Source: Anthonomus grandis grandis (Eukaryota; Arthropoda; Insecta; Coleoptera; Curculionidae). Taken from it: a stretch of 64,000 nucleotides of DNA. The notes beneath the pieces were generated by a model, which was given only the letters and a program-made list of their open reading frames with translations, was not told the origin of the DNA and ran no database searches. A program made the translations under genes and the position numbers. Positions within the stretch are counted from its first letter, which is position 1. Every line of letters begins with the position of its first letter. The stretch lies in assembly GCF_022605725.1 (NCBI RefSeq), contig NC_065550.1:26044262-26108261 (forward strand), read 5' to 3'. This document shows, piece by piece, positions 23,691 to 35,980 of this stretch.

Positions 23691-25857
23691 GGTTTTTCTT
23701 TTTTATTTTTTCAGTAAATTAGCACGTTTTGTTTTCAGTGTTCATCATTTTGTAATCTTCCATAAATTCCCTCAATAAGCCACACCACTGGCTTTGTTTA
23801 TTTAATAAATATTATTTTAAGCACCTTTACATAACAAAACACACATTTAATTATTAAATCGATTATATACTTTTATAGGAGGATATAATACTTTCTATTT
23901 CTGGGAATTTATGAATAGTCTCAAAATAAATTATTTACCGTTTGCTAATGGCATGGCATCTAAAATGCATTTATATATATCAATATAACTGTGTTAATTT
24001 AAAATATTTCTTTTAATATGTCAGTAATAAATTGTTTTATTACTTAAGTATTTTTAATGTGAATTTATATAACGAAAAGGTATAAATGCATAACTTAATT
24101 GGATAATATTAGATATTTAATTAACGAAAAATTGTCAAATTAAGAAAAATAGTCTTACTCTTAAAGAATTTTCTTATAATTCATTTTAGCTATATAGACT
24201 AGTATAAATATTCATAATAAAAAACCAATTTACATAAATTGTAAATTTGAGCCTAAGTTAGTAGTTTCACCTGGAAGTTGCCAGGATAAATAATTAATTA
24301 TTTTACTTTTATTTATCACTATCCTATTTCATTTATTTATTACTATATACATTATTTGAAAACAACAAAGATGGTAGTGTAAGCTCATAAAAAATGTGTT
24401 TTTTTTTTTTAAATAATCGTCTTTACTATTACTGTCTTAATCATTTTTAAATATAATTTTTTTATGGGGTTTGATACCCATAAGCATAAGCCAATCATAT
24501 ATATGACATTTGACGGTTATAAAATATTACTTTTATAAGCAAGTGTTTAGGATTATAAAAGTATTTTTTTATAAGGCCTTCTTTATGATACTTAGATGTA
24601 AAAGAGTTTTATATTATTATGTACAAGGATCTTAATTTTTAAGAAAGTACTTCTTGAATTTTTAAAGTTATTTTTACAAGATAAAAAAAACAAATATTTT
24701 AAAATCTTTCAAAATTTTTGTTTCGATTATTCGGCTTTCTAACGATGCATAAATTTAATAAATATAACGCATTTTTTACAATTTCCAAATCAGCTTAAAA
24801 AGACTTACAAATGCCATAAATTAAATGAGTCATTATGTATATCTTTGTTTTAGGATCATTATAATAATTTGGAAACCCACTTTTAAACTTTAAAATAAGA
24901 TTTTCATAATGCATAACTTAAATGGCGATAATTGCACTAGTTAATTTTTAATTTAAGTAAATGTATTTATGAAAGTTGTGAAGAAGAAAGTATCTATTAG
25001 AACTGCTGTTAAAGAAAGTAATTATAGTTATATTAATTTCTTTTATTCTTTTTTATTTAATTTCTTAATTGAAGTTTCTTTAATATATTTAAAACTTGTT
25101 TATAAAACTTAAATAAAAAATGTTTGTATATTATGTTAAAAATTCATGAATTAAATTTATACGATACACATATTAATATTATGCTCTGTCATATTTTAAA
25201 CATTCGTATTAGCAGTATAACACTTTCTTTTATAACTTAAGCCCTTGTAATCATTTTTGAAATATTATTTTGCCATATTAAATTATAAAGCTAAAAATGC
25301 ATACATTTTATTATTAAATAATTACAACTTTTTTAAACTATTATAATGATTTATTAGATATACTTTTTTATATAAGATGATTCATAAATAATGGTCCTAA
25401 CTGACAAGTATTTATAATAAAACGTATATATACCATAAAGGTCAATTTCCAATATTTTTGAGTAATCTTGATTCTTGCATTTTTGTCAAAATTCCAGAGA
25501 CAATTTAAATGATTTATTGATGTTTCCTTTGCAGTATATTTATAAGATTTTAAATATTTTAAAAAAATGCCAGATTTTAAGTTATTAAATTTAAATTTTT
25601 TCTAAATTTGTAATAATCTAAAGGAATACATCTCGAAAAAAAAGTTGATAAATCCTTTTTTAATAAGAAAAATATGTAGCGAAACTTTTGCTTGCTTTTG
25701 CTTGAATGCTTTTAAAATTTTTATAAAATTTTTTAAGCATAAAAGACACATAATCTAAATGGATATGATGCACTTTTTGCAAATAAAACCACTATATTGG
25801 TACAAAAAAAATAATATCAATCTCTCAGACAGCCGTAATTAAAATTGATGTATTGAA
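23691..25857. repeat. Copy A of a ~2.17-kb tandem unit
   Basis: It begins with tggtttttcttttttatttt, repeated at the start of copy B. Shared anchors with copy B are attccctcaataagccacac (23766 and 25951), tgcataacttaattggataa (24087 and 26286), ggctttctaacgat (24733 and 26896), aatggcgataattg (24921 and 27076) and tcctttgcagtat (25525 and 27672). Offsets fall smoothly from about 2199 to 2147, as expected for one duplicated block with small indels. No coding frame is conserved. Internally it contains many copies of a shorter motif close to ATGCATAACTTAAATG. Confidence 0.85.
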
Positions 25858-27950
25858 TTGGTTTTTCTTTTTTATTTTTAATTTTCTAAATAAATTGGCA
25901 CGTTTTGCATTTTAAGTACTACTCATTATGTATTCTTTTGCATTCCATAAATTCCCTCAATAAGCCACACCAAGGGTTTGCTTTTATTAAATAATATGTT
26001 AAGCATCTTTACGTAACATACCACGTTTAATTATCTAATCGGTTATATACTTTTATAGGGGGCTATAATATTTCTGTCAATTCCTGGCAATTTATGAATA
26101 GTCTTAAAATAAATTATTTACTGTTTGTTATTGGCATTTTAACTGGGTTAGATTCATTTACAATGCATTTATATAATTTAATATAACTGTGTCAATTTAA
26201 AACATTTTTTTTTAATATGTCTGTAAAAAATTGTTTTATTATTAAAATATTTTTAATATGAATTTATATGATAGAAGTTTGTAGATGCATAACTTAATTG
26301 GATAATGAAAGATATTTTATTAAAGAAAAATTGGTATTGTCTCACTTTTATAGAGTATTGCTATATTTTAATTTAGCATACGCTTATTAAAACATACACT
26401 TATAATAATAGTTCTAACAACCAGATCACTTAAATTGTAAATTTAAGCTTAGGCTAAGTTATTTTGCATCAAAGTTATCTGGAAAAATAAAGAGTTATTT
26501 TATTCATCACTCTTCATTTGGTTATTACAAACATTATAAAAATAGCGGCTTTTTCATTTTTAATGGTAGTTATTTTATTTAGTTACTCTAATACTGTTTT
26601 AAACATCTTCAAGTATCATTTCTTTTTATATGATTTAACTGATCATAAGCATGAATAAAATCAAATAATAAATTTGGTTAAAAAAATACTCTCATAATAT
26701 ATTTTCTTTATGATATTCCGATGGAAAATGTAGTTGTTGTAATGTACTAATATCTATACTACTTAAGTTTTAAGTTGCTATAATTTAAATTTGGATTAAA
26801 ATGGGCTCTAAAAAATTTATATTTAAATATGTAATATTCAAGTGTATAGATCTTCATATTATCATGTATAAAAGCCTTTATTTTCAAATAAATTTGGCTT
26901 TCTAACGATCCATAAATGAAGTGCTTATGATGCATTTTGTACTATTTTTAAATTAGTTCAAAAAGTATGATAAACGAAATGAGTTAAATGCATATCTTAC
27001 TCTAGGGCCATTATAATAGTTTTGGAACTTAATGCATTAAAAAGCATCTAAAATTATTAAAAAATGCATAGCTTCAATGGCGATAATTGTACAGTACTTT
27101 TAAATAAATTAAATATATTTATGGATTTTTTTCATAAAAGAGTATTTAATTGAATATCTGTCGAGCAAATTAATATACCTATACAAGCTCTTTTCTTTTG
27201 TAGGTTTGTATATTATGTTCATGACGCTTAATTTACATTTATATGACACTTATATTATTATTATACTCTCTCACAACTTAAACATATGTAAAAGCTTATA
27301 TATACCTTTTTTTATAATTTGAATTTCTGTTATGTAATAATCATTTTTATAATTGCCTTATATTATGGAGCAAAAAATGCATAATTAAGTAGATATGCTG
27401 AACATTTTTATTAGTGAATATTTATTTTTTTTCCATTAGTTTATATGTTTAAGTAAGTAATTACATCCAATAATGCATTTTCTATTTATTACATGAGTTT
27501 CTGATTTATAAGTTATGGTCAAAACTGAAAAATATTTATGATAAGCTTTATATAACTCAGTTTTAAGAAGTAACGTAGTTTTATAGTTTAAATCTTTGCA
27601 TTTTTATAAAGGAATTCACTTTGCTATTAAAAAAATTGTAATAATTCCAATGACAATGGTTTGTTGGTATTTCCTTTGCAGTATGCTTGTAACTATTTAG
27701 TTATTTTTAGAAAATCTGAGAGCTTTTAAATTTTTTTCTAAATTAACTAGTCAAAATTGAAAGAAATTTATCTCGAGATTAAAAAACAATTAAAATGTTT
27801 TTATTTCTTAAGGCTAAAAGACGCATAACCCAAATGGTTAGGATGAACTTTTCTTAGTTTAAAATACTATAATTCTTAAAAAAAGATAATAATAATCTCC
27901 CATGCTAAATATTGTTTTATATAGTATTTTATTTTTAACTAAAGTGTATG
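25858..27950. repeat. Copy B of the ~2.17-kb tandem unit
   Basis: It follows copy A head to tail. Order and spacing of the anchors are preserved along the whole length, and divergence is spread evenly, so the duplication is old and the two copies have evolved independently. Confidence 0.85.
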
Positions 27951-30450
27951 TATGTTAAAAATAATTTAATTGTCACTAAAACCTAGCCATTTGGTACTAT
28001 CCGGAGCCATTGAGTTCACACACAAGACAAATAAAATTAATTATATTTATTTAACATTTCTAAATTATAATTTGTTTTAGTTTCATATTTTACTATTACT
28101 TGTTTTAACTTGACACAGCTATAAATGCAGCAACTTATTTATGGCTAAAATTTTCTTAGTATTCAAGCCAGTGAACTAATTTCCTTCCAAGATTTACACT
28201 GACCAATACAAAATTTTAAAATAGGCTTTATTCTTTTAAAACGGAAGAAAAAAACTATATATTCAAATATATGATATTTAACTATACATATAGAGCTTTA
28301 TATCATGTAGAAGAACCTCAATTTTTAAGTAAATAAAATTAGTCTGATTTTTATAAGTTATTTTAGTAACAAAAAGAATACATTTTTTCATTTCTTTAAT
28401 TATTTTTTAATTATTTTTAAGTTCTCAACCTCCCAATGATGCATGGAAAAAATTAAAAAGATATGACGTTTTTTACTATTTGTAAATTGGCTTAAAAGTA
28501 AATTGTAATACGTTAGATTTTTCAAATTTTGTAACTTAAAAAAGTACACTTTTTAATACCTCTAAATAGTTTTTTAAATTACTTTCTAACGATGCATAAA
28601 GTAAATGGAACTTGCTTACTATTTTTAGATCAGCTTACAAAGGCTAACAAATGCATAAATTTAAATGAGTTTAAATGAGGGCTAACTCTAAGACTTTTAT
28701 TATGATTTTGGAACTTGAAATTATATCGCCTTCCTGCTTTGCATCTTTAGATACCCTTTCCAGTTTGGTTTTTTATCTTGGGGTAGTACACATTCATTGC
28801 TTCCTTTACTTTTCGACTATTTTTTGTTAATATTTACAATATAAATCTGGAACTAAGTTAATAGCATAGTTTTTCGGTTCCTAAAAATCTGTCGCTTATT
28901 AATCAGTGCCACAAGAGGAGAAAGCCAGATATTCTTAAATAGATAATAATTACGAATGTCAAAAAAATCTCAATTCAAACACGCAGAAATGATTTTTTAC
29001 CTTCTAGCCAGAACGTATCTATAATCATCATAATAAGTCTCATCTTTACATTCTTTAACTCTTTAACACTTAAGGTGAGGTATATGTTATATTTTAGGCC
29101 TGTTGATGGTTAATTCATAAAGCGAATCTAGCTGGATTTAAACACATACAATATTCATCAAAATGTGTATTTAACAGACTCAATAAATGTATAAAAAAAG
29201 TTTGCACATAACGCTTGTTAAAGTTTGGTTTGGAAGAACACTGAGAATTATGACCTGGGCCATATTAACACCTATTTAACCTATTATATGGTGGAATAAA
29301 CAAGCTTTTATATCTAGTATCATAGCTATGCCCCCATGTACCATACATTTTTTAAGTTTTCAAGTATATATAGATAGAAAAGAGTAGGTATGTTATACCT
29401 TTCTTACAGTTCTGCCTTAAATGCAAGCCAGCAATGATTCAGAGGGTATATTTTTTATTCCCTCTGTTTAACGAAAGATTATTGATGAAAATTAAAAATA
29501 AAACTTCGAGGCACTCTTTTTGTCTCTTAGATAGTCAATAAGTCAAATACTATCATGACTGTACGTAGTATGCCAGTTTGCCTAACAGGAGATAGATTAT
29601 GGGGTACATAGTGAAATGCTTTGCTTAACTCACAGAAAAAACAGCATCACACTGAAAAATTTAAAATTTATGAAGCGTTATTTAAAATACCCGAAGTAGT
29701 CTTCCTGCGAGTTCGAAAGCTATATTGAATTTTAGCATTTAAACTTAAATAAAGACTTTATTTAAATGGTGATAATTGCCAGCACCTCATTTTTGTTTTA
29801 ATTAAATATATTTATTTAGGTTTTTAATAAAGTAGAATCTAATAAGATTTTTAAGATATATTTAAAATATGTTTGCAGCAAATAATCATTATATGTTTAT
29901 GTTAACGATGCATAACTTAAATGTATATGATACATATTAATTAAATGTTATGTTTTAATTTAAACATTCGTATTATCCTTTTTTAAAACTTAAATCTCTG
30001 TAATAGTTTTAAGAATTTGGTATGTTAATATAGAAAGCTAAAAATGTATGCATTAAAAAGTTATAAATTTTTTTAAAAATAAATTTAGACATTTAAAATT
30101 AAAAACTTTACAACTTTATTGGATATAATTATTGTTTTCATAAGCCATTACAATGACGTTGAATTTCCTGTACAGGTTTATATAATATATTATTATATAA
30201 TATATAATATAATAACGTTTTCGAATTTGAATTCTTAAATTTTTACAAATAAATCTTGTTCTTGCTCTTTAAAAATTGTGAAAAATTATAGGGAAAATTA
30301 GGGTGATTTGTTTTATTAAATTAAATTAAATTATTTCCTTTGCAGTATAAACTTAAAAATTTCCAATCTTCCAATCAAGAGCTTTATTTCTGTAGTTTTT
30401 TTAAATTTACATATTTTTTAAATTATTAATAATCATATATTACTTAGTCA
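27951..30450. repeat. Copy C of the tandem unit, partial and interrupted
   Basis: Anchors present are tttctaacgatgcataaa (28583), atgcataaatttaaatgagt (28653), gattttggaacttgaaa (28713), aaatggtgataattgcc (29764), aacattcgtatta (29950) and tcctttgcagtat (30336). Between 28713 and 29764 the unit is split by a LINE insertion. About 500 bp expected from copy B is missing. Confidence 0.7.
28728..29738 (-). pseudogene. LINE fragment inserted in copy C of the tandem unit
   Basis: The minus strand from about 29735 carries QYSFRTRRKTTSGILNNAS and, in the same frame after two stops, CCFFCELSKAFHYVPHNLSP, the first catalytic block of a LINE reverse transcriptase. Near 29330 comes HSYDTRYKSLFIPPYNRL, the C-terminal Y.TR...L.PP.NR signature. 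The YADD region between them is missing and the roughly 400 bp farther left looks like 3' untranslated sequence. The flanks resume the tandem unit, which shows this is a true insertion, now dead. Confidence 0.75.
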
Positions 30451-31140
30451 ATATTAAACCAAAAAACAACAATTTATTTTTTTACGCTGACTTTTAATAA
30501 AAGCCAGTGAACCCATTCTCTTCTGAGTTCTTCAGACACACTGATCCCAATTCCAAATTATTAGATTACAAAAATACTCGTATATATCTTAAGCTTCTTT
30601 CTAGCTAAATCCCTATGCTATTCCCTAGAAATTTCATTTGCAGTACTTCAAACTTAATTTTTTTAACTCGTCATCCTGTATATATCGAGTTTCATAAAAC
30701 TCACGGACTTCATTTACAAGTAGAAGTTTACTTTTGCCACGGCATCACGCTAAGGGAGTACACACCTGCTTGTCTAGAGAGAAACCGTGGCCGCTCCTAA
30801 AGACATCTCTCGGGAACCGCACCTTGGACGACCAGGTAATGGTAATTTACTTAAGTCCCCGTACGTTTTATTCGGGCGAAATTAATAAACTTCGTGACTT
30901 TTTTTTCGTCCCTCAGAAATTTCACGACTTGAGGGCTTATTTTCCATAAGCTGACATGAAATTGCTTTTTTATTATTTTGTATAATTGCTTTTTTACCTT
31001 TCCTTTATAAGAGTATAGAGGAATGTGGAATATATGACAAAGAGGGCATGTAGTTTCTCTAAAAATTTATTTAATATGGCAACAAACTTTACTTTATAAA
31101 GAAGAATCAGTCATTAATAATAATATTAATATAGGTCTTT
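30451..31140. other. GC-richer island 8 (30695-30950) in AT-rich flanks
   Basis: Short overlapping frames (61 and 71 codons) cover the island, but none resembles a known protein. A donor-like cag/gtaatg stands near 30834. A splice-competent exon cannot be shown. Candidate conserved non-coding DNA. Confidence 0.3.
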
Positions 31141-31147
31141 TGATATA

Positions 31148-32243
31148 CAGGGTGTCCCGAAATTACATCGCAATATTTTACCAGTCGCATCTGTGTCTAA
31201 AAATGAGACAAAAACTTCATATACGGCAATCTTTAAAAGTGAATCGTTTTCGTGTTACAGGGTGTTTTATAATTCTTATTAAAGATGATTTTTTGGTAAT
31301 ATTTTCAAAACGCCTGGTCGTTATTTTATTTTTCAAAATTTTTATCGTATGGGTACTACTGTTATTGTTATTAACTGATTTCATATCATTATATGCTAAA
31401 ATGTATACAGGGACGTTTAAAATTAGTGGTCAGCAAAGATAAAAATGACATAACTTTTTTCTGGTTATTTTTTAATAATTTGGATTATAAAATTAAAAAA
31501 AAAACAACAACATTTTTACATAAAGGTACTCTTGTCTTATTTCGTTAGAAGCCTCTGGTTTTAAGAAGATTTTTGTTTGTTTGTTTTGCTTGGTATTTTC
31601 ATTTTTTTTTCTTAGCTAATAAGTTAATTGTTTTAATTTTTCTCAATTATTTACATATTATTTACAATTTTGAAATAAAATATTAAACAAAGAAAATAGT
31701 TTTTAATCTTAAAATTAAGTATTTGAAATAGTCTTATGTCATGTTTATACCTGATGATGTGACATACCTTTTAATTTTATTAAACTTGATCACAAATACT
31801 TTATGAGTGTAGGTTACAAAATATTTATGTCTTATTATTTGAAAAACGGGCGCTCCTACCGAAATAAGACAAGAGCACATTTTTATGTAAAAATGCTGGT
31901 TCTTTTTAATTTTACTATCCAAAGAATTAAAAAGTACCCAGAAAAAAAGTTATAACATTTTTATCTTTGCTGACCACTAATTTTAGTCGACCCTGTATAC
32001 ATTTTAGCATAAAATGTTATAAAATCAGCTAATAACAATAACAGTAGTACTATAAAATTTTAAAAAATATCGACCAGGCGTTTCGAAAATATTAACAAAA
32101 AACCATCTTCAATAGGAATTATAAAACACCCTGTAACATGAAAACGATTCACTTTTCAAAATTCCTTTATATGAAGTTTTTGTCTTATTTTTAGACAAAG
32201 ATGTAGCTAGTAAAATATTACGATGTAATTTCGGGACACCCTG
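31148..32243. mobile_element. Foldback element with arms of about 400 bp
   Basis: It starts with cagggtgtcccgaaattaca and ends with tgtaatttcgggacaccctg, exact inverse copies, each flanked by TATA. Complementarity continues inward: gaatcgttttcgtgttacag with ctgtaacatgaaaacgattc, then ttagtggtcagcaaagataa with ttatctttgctgaccactaa, and still recognisably at cttgtcttatttcg with cgaaataagacaag (31531 and 31859). The loop is about 270 bp. Within each arm the terminal word acaggg recurs twice more (near 31256 and 31408). No transposase frame exists; the 100-codon plus frame is just arm sequence. The class of the mobilising element is not determined. Confidence 0.9.
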
Positions 32244-32350
32244 TATAATATTTTAGATTTAATTTATTAATTCTAAGGCGAGATTAAGTTCAACAATTAA
32301 TCACACACCCTAATTAACAATTTTAAGTTAGATATATATCGTTTTAAGTA

Positions 32351-32385
32351 TAACGATAGCAAAAATTGTTAGCGAAACACGTGTC
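32351..32385 (+). ncRNA. Degenerate hammerhead-like motif
   Basis: taacgatagcaaaaattgtt leads into agcgaaacacgtgtc. The GAAAC followed by a palindromic acacgtgt, and a short stem formed by agc/tagc-like bases before it, fit the 3' half of a hammerhead core. The 5' CTGATGA box is poorly preserved. Weak candidate. Confidence 0.2.
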
Positions 32386-33850
32386 AAAGTAAAAATTAAG
32401 AGTTTTGGTTAGTGGTAAGACTGTCTCATAATTTATTTTAGTTGTATCTAAAATTTAATAAAAATTTATAAAAATTCATGATGATCTCGTTGCTTTTTAA
32501 AAGTGTATTTACTTTTTTACTATTTAAAGACAATATTTCATACAGGGTGGCTATAGGGGGTTGTTTCAGTTTAAAATCTTAAAAAGGTATAAGAATTAAG
32601 GCCGGACTAATAAGGGAAATATGAAATGCGTTAAACAATAATTTATTATAATATTACAAGTGGCTAAGATAATTGAATTTTATTTACTATAATAGATATG
32701 ATATTTACTTTAAAATATACGCAAATTCAAAAATTTCACGGCTAAAATATGCCGGGAGTAAATTCACTCAAAACTTAAAAAATTAAAATTTTGTATTACG
32801 TTTATCGTTTTCTATCCCTGTTGCACACTGACTCCTTTACTTTTTTGCATGCCCATTTCCTCGGCCACTTGGATATGATTGAGTTATACCTGCGTAATAT
32901 AAGGTAACAAAAAAAGGTAGACACAGTCTAATTGTTTTATTTCATTTCATTAAAACCCGTAGCTGTCAATTTAATATAACTTATTAATTATTTATTAATT
33001 CTCAAGACCGTGTCCTAAAATACTTCTGAAAATCTAAAAATTTTTCTATAATAAGAGTTTTTTTAAATTTTACTCAAGACTCTCTCACAAGCAAAATTCA
33101 AAACATCTTAAGCAAAAAATCTGGCAAAGAGACTTACGTAACCATGAGTAGAGACATTCGGACGATCCTGACCTGAAATCCACGAAGTGGTGGCTATTGA
33201 GTCATAACATTAAATTTAAAAACAATAATTAAATTTATCAACTGGGGAAGTTGAAGATAAAGATAGTGCAGACGAGCAGTATTTTTTTTCTAGTAGAGAT
33301 CTGGAAGCAGCTTAGAAAATACCCACTCCATGGCTTTCCAATAGAAAGTAAAAATATGCATCATCCAGCATACAGAGCACGACTAAAGCAGTCGAAGGCT
33401 TTATACAGGTGGAAAAGTACTGTTGTTGAAACCAGAATTTCATTTGTCTTCAAGAAAGAATGAAGAAATTTTTTGGCCTCATAGAAAGTAAAAACTTATT
33501 TGAATTAGAGTATTCTTAGAGAATGGACCTCTCCTTCTTTTCATGAAAACTATAACAATTTAAGATTAGAAAATGATAGATTTTCATCCTTTATCTACAA
33601 GACACGATTCAAAATAATTTGTAAGAAAATGATTGCCGAAAAGGAAGTTAGGCTATTAAAAGAAAACATCTATAGGAAAAAGAAGAGCTTAATAAAAACT
33701 TAAATATAAAAAAAAAATACAAAAAAATAGCAGAAAACTACACCAACGACATAGGTCAAAAAAATAAAATCAAGACATCTATTACCACACTAAAATGTGA
33801 ACATTCTCATAAAATTGTGAAATATTTTATTCAACCTTTTATAATTTATA
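32386..33850. other. AT-rich stretch, one lysine-rich unrecognised coding-like patch
   Basis: A tacagggtgg word near 32543 resembles the transposon ends seen elsewhere. From about 33250 to 33720, plus-strand frames are unusually open and rich in Lys, Arg and Glu (for example HHPAYRARLKQSKALYRWK, and farther on KMIAEKEVRLLKENIYRKKK). I do not recognise the family. It could be a remnant of a transposon-encoded protein. Confidence 0.3.
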
Positions 33851-33857
33851 GCATTGG

Positions 33858-34580
33858 AATATACGGGATGACAATTTGAAAAACTTTCAATGCAAATATC
33901 TCTAAAACTAAAAAGTTAGAAAAGCTTAATTTGATATAAATGTTATATACAGGTAGGAGGAACTAGAACCACAATATTCTGCATATAGGGTGGGACCCCA
34001 ATGGATTCGATGCATTTCAACTCTAAAATTTTAAATGACAACACCCCTTTTGTAATACTATAAATTAAAGGTCTTTTAAAGTAGTATTCAGCTGCATTTT
34101 TCGTAAATCTTATACTGGGTCAAAGAAAGGTAAAAGTTAAATAAAATAAATTATGTTTTCATAAGATATATTTAATTCTTTGATTCTATTGATAGGTATA
34201 ATCTATTTTCAAACTCATTTCTTACATTTTAAAACACTTCTCTTGGAATAAATGCACATTCTGTAATAATCCGTTTCTGAAGATCATCGGGTGAAGCTAG
34301 TCGTCGTTTAAATACAACAGTTTTTAAAAGACTTTATGGAAATAAATGAAGGGGTGTTAGAGCTGGTGATCTCGCCGGCCATTCCATTAGACCTGTTCTT
34401 CCAATCGACTGATCTGGAAACGCATCATATAAATTGCCTCACAGGAAGAACATAGTGGGGTGGCGCTCCGTCTTTTTGAAAATGTTATAAATCTTCGTTT
34501 AGGTTCCGGGTTGCATTGTTATCATTTATTATCAAGGTTTCCAAATTGAAATTTTTCTACAAATTGACCCTGTATAACAA
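33858..34580 (-). mobile_element. Internally deleted IS630/mariner-like DNA transposon with decayed transposase
   Basis: Minus-strand frames near 34490-34220 read QKDGAPPHYVLPVRQFIYD, then IGRTGLMEWPARSPALTPLH, then RLASPDDLQKRIITECA. These match the C-terminal half of the DDE transposases that carry FQQDGAPPHY and WPARSPDLTPLDFF. The third catalytic acid is replaced (PLH for PLD). Possible ends are tatacgggatgacaatttg (33858) and, inverted, tatacagggtcaatttg (34577), a diverged terminal repeat. The 720-bp length means the N-terminal part is deleted. Confidence 0.6.
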
Positions 34581-34589
34581 ATTAATTTA

Positions 34590-34865
34590 TTGACTCTACA
34601 GAATTACAGAAATTAGAAAAAATTTCGCGTCATCTTTTATATAATCTTTATCATACAGGTTCGATTTTATTTTTAGTAATATTAAAGATTTATTTTTAAA
34701 CGATTTCTTTAACCAAGTATCGCTCAAACCGATTATATCACATTTTTTATTTCGAATTAGCTGTTTTAGTTCATGAAATTGTGCAGATAATGCAGACTTT
34801 ATTACATTATTATGTGTGATTGATAATTGTTTTATTGAAGTGAACCAAACAAAAAAAATATATAC
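34590..34865 (-). pseudogene. LINE endonuclease N-terminal fragment
   Basis: The minus strand reads SITHNNVIKSALSAQFHELK, then KKCDIIGLSDTWLKKSF. This matches the start of the apurinic-type endonuclease of LINEs (pattern NI.SL...FDEL....DIIGLSETWL). The Glu of SETW is replaced by Asp. It abuts the IS630-like remnant, so that element may have inserted at or near this LINE. The rest of the LINE is not seen next to it. Confidence 0.65.
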
Positions 34866-35980
34866 ATTTCTTTATATCACTAATACATAGCCACCTAATA
34901 CTATTTATTTGCTTTGCAAAAAATGCCAGTACAGCACTAAATTAGGAGAGGTAAAAAAAACAATATCTATAACTATGCAAGGTCTTAAATAATCACCATT
35001 GTAATTATTGAAAACATAATATCGTTTAATCTATTATAATACACAATATCACTTGAGGCATAATCGGTAAATGGAGGCTCCAGATTTAGGAACTTATAAA
35101 TACCCGGCAGCCCTTAGAAACTTGTACTCCTGAGGACCCTTGCCCTAATCATAGTCTATTCATGATATTTCCGTCTGCTGACCGGTCGCAAATTGCCTCA
35201 AGACTTGCCAATTTCTTAGCTTATCCTGCACCATTAAGAATAGATTATTTGGAGCGTATGCATACATATTCGATGAACATATGAAAGTTTGGAAATACTT
35301 GAAACGTTAGCTTATTAACTGAATTAGTTTGAAATAACTTTCATCATCTAACATGTAATGCGTATAATTTATTACCCTTAAAAACCATATTTTGTAGGGT
35401 CATAACAAGACAACATAAAACAGACACAAAGCAATTAGATAAAGGTGCAATCAGTGGTATTCGTGTCAAATTTTACTTTTCTATTTAACATGTGAGATTT
35501 TAAAAAAGATATCTCCTTAAACTGCAGGAAAAACAGAAGTTTGCGTGAATATATGCCGATAAATATCGTAAACCTCAAGGTATCTGAATGATTTATAAGG
35601 TAAATTTACTGACGTGACGGTGCAACGGATACTACATACAATTAGATAGATACGAACTCATTGCTAGTTGCCTTATTTCAGCCAGAGAAATAGGTGAAAT
35701 GGGCGTTTCTAGGTAATATGGTTGAAACTAAAAAACACAAATGAGGAATCATAAAATGATAAAAAATAAATAAGTGGTAACTCTAAGACCAAGTAATTAT
35801 AAGAATTAAGGTATTTTTACAATGTTATTAAAAGTTTTTAAATATTTAGTTTATTGTTTACAAAAACATTTTTTTTTTAAATAAAAAAACCAACAAATTG
35901 TTTAATGGGCGTTTCTATGTCATGACAGGTATTTAAAAAATTTAATTAATTATTTTATTTAATATTTATCCATGTATATT
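34866..35980. other. AT-rich stretch, nothing recognised
   Basis: The 35050-35280 part has more balanced composition, but no frame matches a known protein. Confidence 0.45.

Noticed and set aside
30615..30949. Two overlapping plus-strand frames as a possible gene
   Set aside because: Different frames over one GC-richer patch, no recognised domain, and only a weak donor-like site.
31140..31442. 100-codon plus-strand frame
   Set aside because: It lies wholly inside the left arm of the foldback element, and its hydrophobic composition reflects T-rich DNA.
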